Source: Paractinoplanes durhamensis
GTDB taxonomy: Bacteria; Actinomycetota; Actinomycetes; Mycobacteriales; Micromonosporaceae
Reading direction: 5' to 3'
Assembly (NCBI RefSeq): GCF_016862175.1
Contig: NZ_BOML01000031.1
Location: 62,001-126,000, forward strand
DNA length: 64,000 nucleotides
In this document: in pieces, positions 34,025 to 44,200 of the stretch
How positions within the stretch are numbered: position 1 is the first letter of the stretch
How the letters are laid out: each line of letters begins with the position of its first letter
The notes under the pieces: model-generated
The model's input: only the letters and a program-made list of their open reading frames with translations
The model's database searches: none
What the model was told of the DNA's origin: nothing
Program-made: the position numbers and the translations under genes

Positions 34025-34803
34025 CTGTGCGTGACGGTGAGGCTGTAGAACTTCACCTTCGCGCCGTTGCTGGTGCTCTCCGAGGAGGACTGGTTGTAGG
34101 AGCCGGCTTTGAAGTACTGCCGGTACGGGTTGAAGGACGACGGGATCGTGTACGACGTCTTGGTCCCGTTGACCGTGAGATTGATCTTGTTGCCGGTCAC
34201 GTTGATGACGTAGGTCCACTTCACGCCGAGCGCCACGTTGCCGACCTTGTGCAGCGTCTGCCCGCCGGCCGGCGAGTTCTCGGTGCCGAGGTAGATGTCG
34301 CCGTTCGGGCGGTAGTAGAGCTCCAGCAGCGGCTTGGTCGACGAGCCGCCGGTGCCGAGGTGCACCTGCCCGACGCAGACGTTCTTGGTGACCGACGGGA
34401 TGCGCAGTTGGGCACTGAGCGTGTGGCTGCCGGCCAGCGTCCAGTTGGCGGCCGAGCCGTCCCGGTTCATCTCGCGCAGCTCGGACCGGGCGTAGTTGGA
34501 GTTGGGCGTGGTCACGCCCTTCTCCGGCGCGAAGAAGGTCATCGAGCCGTCGGTCTTGTCGGTCCAGAAGTAGGCCGGGTTGCGGTACCCGCTCGCGCCC
34601 TTGAGCTTGGCCGCGGAGATGGTGTCCGGCGAGCCGGGTGAGCCGGTGGGCAGCTGGAGCTGCCAGATGGCCAGGTCGAAGTTGCCGCCGGGCGGCAGCG
34701 TCGGGTCGAGGGTGGCGGCGGACGCGTTGGTGATGCCGAGGACTCCGAGCGCGCCGACCACGACGGTGGACAGGGCGACCGCGAGCAGCTTCCGTCTGTG
34801 CAT
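34021..34803 (-). CDS. Secreted PL7 alginate lyase
   Basis: 260 residues. Signal peptide to about residue 29 (VALSTVVVGALGVLGITNASA). The mature protein is one PL7 jelly-roll domain with all three family motifs: RSELREM near residue 105, VGQVHLG (the Q-(I/V)-H motif) near 144 and YFKAGSYNQ near 230. These contain the Arg, Gln, His and Tyr residues that bind the uronate and perform beta-elimination. QVH rather than QIH often goes with polymannuronate preference, but that is only a tendency. No accessory CBM. Its role would be to cut alginate or a related uronic-acid polymer outside the cell. Confidence 0.92.
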   Translation of the reverse strand: MHRRKLLAVALSTVVVGALGVLGITNASAATLDPTLPPGGNFDLAIWQLQLPTGSPGSPDTISAAKLKGASGYRNPAYFWTDKTDGSMTFFAPEKGVTTPNSNYARSELREMNRDGSAANWTLAGSHTLSAQLRIPSVTKNVCVGQVHLGTGGSSTKPLLELYYRPNGDIYLGTENSPAGGQTLHKVGNVALGVKWTYVINVTGNKINLTVNGTKTSYTIPSSFNPYRQYFKAGSYNQSSSESTSNGAKVKFYSLTVTHS

Positions 34804-34906
34804 GGGGATACCTACCTGTTAGCCGTCTCGGGGGGATTGGCAAGGTGGTTAACAGTAGGCCGGCACATCGATGTCTAACTTTAAATAACCTTAAATCTAT
34901 GGAGGT

Positions 34907-34932
34907 CATCCGGCCGCCCCAGCGGCCGGATG
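34907..34932 (-). terminator. Terminator after the Flp pilin gene
   Basis: Perfect 11-bp stem (34907-34917 with 34922-34932) and a 4-nt loop, beginning 10 bp beyond the pilin stop. The region further left (34861-34900) is AT-rich and probably contains the alginate lyase promoter. Confidence 0.65.
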
Positions 34933-34942
34933 AACCCCGAGA

Positions 34943-35122
34943 TCAGAACTTCGAGGTCAGGTTGGTGAAGACGTCGCTGAGGTGGGTGCCGAAGGCGCTG
35001 ACCCCGACGATGATCACGATCGCGATGAACGTGACGAGCAGGCCGTACTCGACCGCGGTGGCACCCTCGTCGTTGTCGAGGGCACTGCGCAGGTAGGCGG
35101 CGATCATGTTGAGCTTCGACAT
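34943..35122 (-). CDS. Flp/Fap-type pilin
   Basis: 59 residues. The short basic leader, a Gly followed by ATAVEYGLLVTFIAIVIIV, and the C-terminal amphipathic tail match Flp pilins (class IVb prepilins); the Glu five residues into the hydrophobic stretch is the invariant residue needed for assembly. The start ATG 35122 has GGGGAG 9 nt upstream. Flp pili of the Tad system mediate adhesion. It lies between two strong hairpins and is probably its own transcript. No tad assembly genes are in the window, so the secretion machinery must be elsewhere or this copy is an orphan. Confidence 0.88.
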   Translation of the reverse strand: MSKLNMIAAYLRSALDNDEGATAVEYGLLVTFIAIVIIVGVSAFGTHLSDVFTNLTSKF

Positions 35123-35166
35123 CGTAGGACTCCCCTGGTCAGCGATCTGGTCACCAGCCAATCGGA

Positions 35167-35197
35167 CGCCACGGCCGCCGGTTTAGCGGCCGTGGCG
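35167..35197 (-). terminator. Terminator after the RHS toxin gene
   Basis: A 12-bp perfect stem (35167-35178 with 35186-35197) and a 7-nt loop lie 45 bp beyond the toxin stop. It argues against co-transcription of the toxin with the Flp pilin gene. Confidence 0.65.
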
Positions 35198-35241
35198 CCC
35201 GACTCGGGTGCGGTCGATGTGCGATCCGGGTGCGGGCCGGT

Positions 35242-38200
35242 TCAGCGCCAGCGGCCGTCCTTCAACTGCTGGCGGACCTGATCCAGGGCCGCCTGCGCCT
35301 CGGTCGCGTTCTTCGCCCTCGACAGCAGATCGTTGACGTAGTCGTAGTAGTAGCCGCTGTGGATCACCGAGTGCGCCGACGCTCCGGTCGGGTTGGCCGA
35401 ACCCAGGTTCTGCGGGAGGAACACGCCGTTCTCCGCCGAGTTGACGTCGATGCCGAACTTCTTCAGCACCTGCCGGGCCGGATCCGCCCTCACCGCGCCG
35501 CTGGCCACGATGTGGTGCGCCGCGGTCTCGGCGGGCCGGGCGATCCCCGCCTTCACCATGGCCGCGCCGAGGATCTCGGCGTTGGTGGAGCAGCTCGCGT
35601 TGTGCACCAGGACCGGGACGGCGCCGGCCAGCACGTAGAACGTGTGCACGCCGCTCACGGTCAGGTTGAACATGTCCTGCCCGGCGAGCTTGGACCGGAC
35701 CCCGACGACGGTCACCTCGGTGCCGTCGGCGGTCCGCAGGCGTTCGCCCGGCCGCAGGTCGGCGGCGATCACCCAGGCCTTGCGGGTGCCGTCCCAGAAC
35801 GGGTGACCGGCGGTCGAGTGGACCACCTGCACGGCGCCGGAGCGGTCCCGGACGGTCACGTCGGTCAGGTCGGTGTCGAGGTTGACGTGCGTCTCGGTGA
35901 CCGTCCGGATCGACGTTCTCCCGGTGGCCGGGTCGGTGGCCAGGACCTTGTCCCCCGGCTTGAGGTCGGCGATCCGGGTGGTCGAGCCGTCGGCCCGCAG
36001 CACCGGGGTGTCGGCGGCGAACGAGTTGCAGCCGAGCCGGCCGCCCGCGGTCTCCGCCGATGCCGCCGCCGATTCGGTCTTGCCGAAGAAGCGGGACTTC
36101 GCGGCGTCGATGACCTTGCCACCGACCTTGCCGGCCGCGGTGCCGAGGCCGTGGAAGATGACGCCGTTCTCGTAGTCGGCCTTGGTCTGGTCGAGGCTCT
36201 GCGCCTCGCCGGTGATGGTCCGGGTGACGCTGCTGCCGACCGCGTTGGCCACCCCGGCGACCTGCCCGCGGACCAGGAAGCCGGCGCCGAGCGTGGCGCC
36301 CTCGATGGCGCCGTTGACCGCGCCGCCGGCCGCCGCGCCGACCAGTCTTCGGGCGCTGAACTCGCCCGCCCGGTACTGCGCGTAGCCCTCGAAGCCGGTG
36401 CTGATCACCGCGCCGATCGCGGCTCCGGCGGCGATGGTGATCCAGCGTCCGTCCGGGTCGGCCAGCCGGACCGGGTTGTTCCCGGCGTAGGTGTAGGCGG
36501 ACAGGTTGCCCGGGTTCCCGACGCCGCCGGCCGGTGCGCCGTCGAGGTAGCTGCCGATCATCGGGTCGGGCGTCTGCCAGACCGCGGTCCGCGGGTCGTA
36601 GTAGCGGGCGCCGAAGTAGTAGAGCCCGGTCTCGGTGTCCAGCTCCTTGCCCGCGAAGCCGTACGGGCTCGGGGCCGCGGTCGTCCGCTCGGCGGCCCAG
36701 CTCTCGCCGGACGGCAGGTACCGGTTGTGCTCGACGACCTTGCCGGTGCCGTCGGTGCCGTACGCGGTGGAGCCGAGGTGGTCGGTCTGGAAGTAGAACT
36801 GCGCGCCGGTCTGGACGACCTTCGACACGATCCGGTCGCTGCCGACGAAGACGTGCTTGTAGGTGGTCGAGTTGCGCTGGGTGAAGTTCTGGTTGGGGTA
36901 GACGGCGAGATCGTTCGACCCGCCGTCCTTGACGACCCGGTTGCCCTGATCGTCGTACACATAACGGGTCTCGCAGGAAGAAGACGACGAAGAAGCGGTT
37001 ACGAGTACGAGGTCGGTAGCCGACCCGCTGCTGCCGGAGCAGGCGAGCTGGTTCGCGTCGTTCCAGGTCAGCTGCAGTTTCTGCTTGCCCGGGCCGGACC
37101 GTGACGTCATGTTGCCGTTGGCGTCGTACTTGAAGGTGAACGGCCCGGCGGAGCTGGGCGCGTGCGGCTGGGTGCCGTTGTAGGCGTACGCGTACTGATA
37201 GCTGGTGTCCTTGACCGCGGCCGCCACGCCTCCGGTGACCAGATCGTGGGTCTGGTTCTTGCCGGTGATGTTGCCGATGCTGTCGTAACCGAGGGTGAGC
37301 TGGAACTGGTCGGTCTTGCCGGAGGCCGGGAAGTAGCTGCCCTGCGCGGTGGTCAGCCGGTTGAGGTCGTCGTAGCCGAACGACTCGGCGCCGGTCCCGC
37401 CGAGCCCGCCGAGCGGCCCGGCGGTCTGGGCGATCGAGGTGACGTTGCCGATCTGGTCGTACCCGTAGCTGGCGTTCTGGAAGGTGGTGCCGTCGGCCTG
37501 GCTGGATTGCAGGGTGGCGAGCCGGCGGTCGGCGGCGCTGTAGGTGTACGCCGTCCGCACGCCGTTGCCGGTCTGCATCAGCGTCCGCTGGCCGAAGACG
37601 TCGTACTCCATCTTGGCGAGGTAGGTGCTGCTGCCGATCGCGCTGTCGACCAGGCCGCCGCTGTCGTAGTGGTAGGTGAGCACCTCACCGTCCGGGTAGG
37701 TCATCCGCTGGACCCGGTTCCACGTGTCGTACTGGTATTTCGTGGTGTAGGTGGTCGCCTTCGAGACCCCCTCGGTGACGGTGCGGGTCTCGGCGGTCAG
37801 CTCGCCGAGCGGCCCGTAACCGCGGGTGACCGTGCCGGCCGCGTCGACCACCTTGGTGACCCGGGCGGCACCGTTGTCCGCCGCCCCCGGCGCGCCGTAG
37901 TAGTAGCCGACGTCGTCGTCGGACGGGTAGTCGATGCCGGTGAGCCGGTTGTAGTCGTAGGCGTAGGTGATGGCGTCCCGCTCGGCGGCGAGGACGGCGG
38001 TGACCTCCTTGACCAGGTTGCCGGCCAGGTCGTACCCCATGCTGGTCCTGCCGGTGTCGGGGTTGTCGACAAGGGTCCGGCGGCCGAGGTTGTCGTAGGC
38101 GCTGCGGGTGGTGTTGCCCTTGTCGTCGACCACCGCGGTGACCTGACCGAGCGGGTCGTGGGCGTAACTCGTCCAAATGCCGGCCTGCTTGACCGCGGTC

Positions 38201-41200
38201 TCCAGCATCCGGGCGTCGCTGTAGGTGCGGGTGACCGCGCCCTTCGCGTCGGTGGTCGCCGACTCGAACTGGGTGGTGCCGGCCCGGTCGGCGCCGAAGC
38301 CGTAGGCCACCGTGGTCACCGTTCCGTCCGGCAGCACGGTGCGGGTCGGCCGGTCGAGGATGTCGTAGTCGAGCCGGGTCGGCGCGATCGTGTCGACCTT
38401 GGTGCTGAAGCGGGTGTTGAGGACGCCCTTGGCCTCGCTGACCGGGTACGACTGGGCGACCATCCGGCCGGCGAAGTCGTGCACGATCCGGCCGGACACG
38501 GTCATCGCCTCGACGCCGCCGAGCGTGACGTCCTTCTTGGTCTGCAGGATCCGGCCGAGGCCGTCGGTGAAGACGACGGTGTCGATCGAGTTGGTGCGGA
38601 TGGTGCCGTCGGCGTTGCGGTCGATGTTGCGGGTGACCGCGTACGGGGTGGCCGCCTCCGGGTGGTACTCGATGTCGACGGTCGGGTGGTTGGACGCGGT
38701 CTCGTACGGGCCGGTGATCGTGTCGGGCCGGCCGACCCGGTCGTAGAGGGTCCGCGACTGCTGCCCGTTGACGTCGGTGCTGGTCTCGATCTGCCCGAAC
38801 TTCAGGTTGTAACTGGCCGTCGACGTGTAGCCGAAACTGTCCGTGGTCGAGGTGACATAGGTGGCCAGCGCGGGGTCGTAGGCGTACGTCAGCTTGTACC
38901 GCTGCCCCTGGGCGTTCGATGGCTGGGTGACCGACTTGAGGTTGCCGTCCGCGAAGTAGAGCAGGTCGGTGGTGGCCACGCTGCCGTCGGCCAGGTAGGC
39001 CCGGAACTGCTTGAGGTCGCCGTTGGCGCAGTCCACGGTGGCTTCCCGGTGCCGCATCAGCACCCCGCCGCCGCGCACGTCGACCGACTTGGGTTCGCCG
39101 ACGATGTTCGTCGCCCGGCAGGCGGTGTCCTCGTACGTGAAGCGGGTCTTGGTCTCGACGTCGTCGGCGGTGCCCGCGTCCCCGGCGTCGAACTGCCGGA
39201 CCACGTTGCCGACGTCGTCGTAGCTCGACTCGGTGTAGGTCGACTTGCCGGCCGTCGCCTGCCCCTCGAAGTAGCGCTCGTCGCTACGGACCAGGGCGGG
39301 GAAGAACCCACCGGCGGTCGCCCGCAGCTGGTAGCTGCGGGCGGTCTCCTGGAAGACCCGCCCGCCGGCGTCGGTGGTCCGGGTCGCGGTGAGCAGACCG
39401 CGGGTGTAGTGGCTGTCGGTCGCATACGTGCGGGTGGTGGACCGGTAGACGGCATCGGCCGTGTCCCGCAGCTCGGTGACCACCGACCCGTAGCCGCGGA
39501 ACTGCCGCTCGAGCCGGTCGTAGACGCCACCGCCGTAGCGGAACGTGGTCACCTGGCTGTCCACCCCGTCACCGGCGTGGCCGTCGGCGACCGCCACCCG
39601 GCTGAGCGTGAACTGCGACTGCGGCTGGTCGAAGGTGTTGCCGGCCCGGGTGTAGTCCAGGTCGATCCGCGAACCCATCGGCCGGCTCACCGTCTTGAGC
39701 AGGTTGGTGCGGCCGGTGGTGTTCTCGGCGACGGTCAGCTGGTTGTCGCTGGTCGAGCGGAGCTGGTCGGCGAACCCGTCGCCGTTGATGTCGCGCAGCA
39801 CCTGCTCGGTGCGGCCGACGCCGGTGCTGACGCTCGCGCCCGGGTTGATGATCACGCAGCCCGCGATGATGAAGAAGCAGGCGTGGAAGGTGATGTACGC
39901 GCCGCCGCCGAGCTGCGCGTTCGCGTCGTCGTTGACGCCGGACGGGCCGCCCGCGAACGGCTGCGGTTCGGCGAAGCCGGACCCGGTGTTGATCGCCACC
40001 CGGATCGGGTTGCCGGCGAACACCCGGTCGGCGAGGCCGTCGCCGTTGACGTCGGCCAGGCTCGCGTTGGTCGAGCTGTGGCTGGTGCTGAACGAGGCGC
40101 CACCGGCGAAGCCGTAGAAGTCGGTGTTGAAGCCGATGTTCGCGCCGCTGCTGGTGCTGTCGCCGGCGTTGAGCTTGCCGCCCGGCCACGGTTCCGGCGC
40201 GGCGAACCGGTAGCCGAGGTTGAGCGCGGCCCGGCCGTCGGCGTAGACCCGGTCGGGCAGGCTGTCGCCGTTGATGTCGAGCAGGTCGAACGCGGTGTCG
40301 GAGCGACCGGTGCCGAGGTTGCCGCCGACGCCGAGCGGCGGCATGTCGTTGCCGGTCTGCGCGGAGTTGGCGGTGGCATCGGCGGGCGGGGCCGCGTGGC
40401 CGCTTCCGGTGGTGATGGTGCGGGCGGCGCTGCCGGCACTGGCGTTGCCGGATTCGGTCGCGGTGCGCCGCACGTCGCCGTCCGGCAGGGTGGCCCGGGT
40501 CGCGCCGAGCGTGCCGGTCGGGTCGGTGTACTGGATGCCGCCCGCGCCGATGACGTCCGGGAAACCGTCGCCGTTGAGGTCGAGGTAGTCCAGCTCGGCG
40601 GTGCTGTCGCCGGTGGCGATGCTGCCGCCCAGGCTGCCGATGCCGCCGGAGACGCCGCCGGTCAGCGAGATCTGGGTGGAGCGGGACAGCCGGGGTACGG
40701 CGTTGACGGTGGCGAAGTCGCCCGCGGCCGGCACCGCGATCGCCTCGGTGCCGAGCCGGGAACTGGCGGCGGTGCCGGGGCCGGCCCAGGTACGGTCGTC
40801 GGCGGCCCAGCGGTTGCCGGCCGGGTCGGGGGCGTAGGGGAACGCGTCCGGCGGGCTGACCCTCGGGTCGGCGGCAAACTCGTCCTTCTGCGCCTGCGGG
40901 TCCACCGAGGACGGCAGGTCGGCCGTCCACGACTCGTCGATGACCAGCCTGTTCTGCGCGATCGGCCCGGCGGCGTTGCCGTTGTAGCCGATCACCCCCC
41001 AGCCGCGGTACGGGCGGGGGAAGGCACCCTCGACCGCGGCCCGGTGGAGCGCGCTCGGGGCGTCGGTCAGTGCCGCGGGATCGAGGCCGGCCTGCACCGA
41101 GCCGCCGGTCACCGCGGCGTCGAGCGTGCTGAGGTCGAAGAAGAGCTCGTCGCCCTCGGTCACCGGAACCACCAGGTCGCCGTCCCCGACCACCTTCTTG

Positions 41201-44200
41201 GCCAGCAGCGCGCCCCGCTTCTTGACGGTCAGCACCGTGCGACCGTCGCCGGTCACCGCCGGCCGCACGGTCAGGTCGCCGGTCGCCGGTGCGACGTACG
41301 CGGCCTGCGGCGCGGTCAGGTCGTCGACGGTGTAGGTGTCGATGTCGTAGGGCGCGTTTATCGACGAGCCGGGATAGGACGCGGTCGGCGTCCACGAGAT
41401 CTGGCTCAGGTCGATCGGCGAGTCGGTGTGCACCCGCCAGGTCAGCGCCTGCCCCTTGGTGACCGGGATGTCGAGGTCGACGGGGATCGAGCCGGTGTCG
41501 GCGGCCGCGAGCGTGCCGGTGAAGACGGTCTGGCCGTCCCGGGTGATGACCGCGGTGACGTCGTCGGTGGTCGCGCCCTTCTTGGTCAGGGCGCCGGCCA
41601 GGTGCAGGGTCCCGTCGGTGGGTGCGGTCACCGTGCTCGCGCGGCCGGCCAGGGTGAAATCGGTGGAAGCCTGGTAGCCGTACACATCAAGGCCGTTGAC
41701 GTCGGTGGTTGCCGGCAACCCGGGGTATGCGATGTGCGGATCCCAGGCGACCTGGTCGAAGGCGCCGTCGAAGCGGGACTGGATCCGGAAGTAGAGCCGG
41801 TCGCCGCGCTTGACCGTGACGGCGTCCACATCGGACGGATCGTGCGTCCCGTGGTCGGTCGCCCCGATCGTCGTTGCCCACAGCTCGCTGTCCTCGCGCT
41901 GGATCGCGACGCGCACGCCGTCGGCCTTGGCGTAGTCCGCCGGCTCGCCGGTCAGCCGCGCTCCGCCGGAAATGGCCACGGTGCCGTCGTAGGGCGCCAC
42001 CCAGCGGCGCACGGTGTCGACCAGCGGGTGCGACTCGATCTCCCGCTGCCGGTCCGCGGTCAGGTCCCCGACCAGCCCGGCGGCGTCCACCGGGGCCGAC
42101 CCGATCGGCACCGGCGTCTCCGACGAGAGCCCGTAGACCGGCGCACCGTCCGCGCCGATCCGGCCGAACAGCACGGTGCCGCCGTCCACCAGGTCGGTGA
42201 TCCCGTCCGCGTTGACGTCGGCGAGGTAGCGGGTGGTCGTGGTGAACGTGTCCACGTGGTCGAGCTGGACGGCCGCGCCGCCCGGGTAGCTCTCCACGCC
42301 GACCGTCGAGGAGCTGCTGTTCTGCCGGAAGATGCCGGGCAGGTTGCGCAGCGGCAGCACCTCGTCGGCGAACCGGGCCTGGCCGCCCGGCCGGAACAGG
42401 TTCTTGCGGTAGACCACCGAACCGTCGCGGGTGAACACCTTGTCCGGCAGGTTGTCGCCGTCCACATCGGCCAGCGCGAGCAGGCCGGTGTCGGTGGTGC
42501 TGTTGAAGCCGGCCTTGATGCCGGTCGAGTTGGTCTTCGAGCGGGTCGGGCCGAAGCCGACGTACAGGTGGCCGCCGGCGCTGGTGCTGCTGTTCGCGTT
42601 GAGGGCGCCGGCCTCGCCGCCGCCGACCGCGCCGAGGGCGGCGTTGCGCACGTCATCGTCGGGCGAGGTCCACGACACCGGATCGAACGCCTGGTACGCG
42701 CCGGAGCCGTCGCGCACGTCGTCGTAGTAGCCGAACGAGTGGGTGACGAACGGCAGGTTGTCGTCGCCGAGCTCGGTCACCGACTTCAGCAGCGTCTTGC
42801 CGAACGCGCCGGTGGTGTAGTCCAGGTCGTAGGCCCGGATCGGCAGGCTGTCCAGGGTCACCTCGATCCGGCGCAGCAGGTCGGCGGTGACCCGCTTGAA
42901 GCCGCCGCGCGCGTCGATCGAGACGTCGCCGCGGCGCGCCTCCTCGAGCTCCCGGTCGCGGATGAAGGTGACCGCGTAGGGTCCGTCGGCGTTCGCGGTA
43001 CCGGTGTAGGTGATCTTCTGCAGGTAGAGGTTGCGGCCGGGCACGCTACCACCGGTGATCCCGGCGTCCTCCTGGATCACGGTCTGCAACCGCATCACGT
43101 TGCCGTGCGTGTCCCGCACCTCGCGCAACGCCCACTCGAAGATGTGGCCGGCGTCGTCGGCGAGCGTCGACTGCGGCGTGCCGCCGTAGAAGCTGCGGGT
43201 GCCGGACTTGTCGACGATCTCCCACGAGTACGCCGAGGGCGCCGACCCGTGCCGGATGATCTTCGCGAACGAGCCTTCGACCCGGGGATGAAAAACCTTT
43301 TCCGCCGTACGGGCGACCAGCGGCCCCCGGTTCGCGACCGGAGCGAGCTGATCGGCACCCAGCTGGTAGGTCTCCGACTCCAGACCGTTGTCGTAGCGCG
43401 GCACGCCCCACCGGGTGTCCACGGTGATGGCCGGGACGGTCAGATCCCAGCCCTGGCCGAGCCAGCTGTTGGCGCCGGCCGAGTGGTAGCCGATCGACAG
43501 GTCCGGCTGCACGCCGGCCCGCCCCGCCGGCACCTCGATCGGGTAGGACAACCGGGCCTCGCCGGTGCTGGTCGCGCCGGGCGGGCTGATCATGGTGACC
43601 CCGGTCGCCGGGTTGGCGGCCTGCAGATCCTTGATCTGGGTCGGGTTGAACGAGGTGCCCTGCGGATACTCGGGCAGGGTCAGCACCGCGTTCGCGATGT
43701 CGGTGAAGTGGTCGGTGCGCGAGACGACCAGGTGGTTCTTCTCGTCGACCCGGACCCGGTCGAGGGCCTTCCAGCAGCCGGCCTGATCGTCGAAGAAGAA
43801 CGAGTAGACGTCCTGCGGGCGGAAGTCCTTGGTGACGGTGGCCGGGTCGTAGGGCAGGGCGATCTCGATCGGCGCGGCGAACCGGTAGGGGTGCGGGGTG
43901 AACCGCCAGCCGCGCTGGACACCGCCGGTCACGTTGGCCAGTTCGTCGCCCATCTGCGGCAGCTCGGCCGAGCTCAGCGCGCTGATCCCGATCTCGATCG
44001 GCGAGGAGACCGCGCCCGGCCCGACCGTGAGACGGACGCCCTGGTAGTCGATCGTGGCGCCGGCCGGTGCGACCGCCACCCGATGATCGGCGGCCACGAC
44101 GTCCTTGGCGGTCACCGTGACCTGCTTGGTCGTCGTGCCGGTGCAGCCGTCGGGCGGCGGGGTGGCGGCGGCCGGCTCGTCATTTGCCGCGGCGGCCATG

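Noticed and set aside
34943..35122. Immunity gene for the RHS toxin
   Set aside because: The only small gene downstream is a classical Flp pilin with an uninterrupted pilin helix, and a terminator precedes it.
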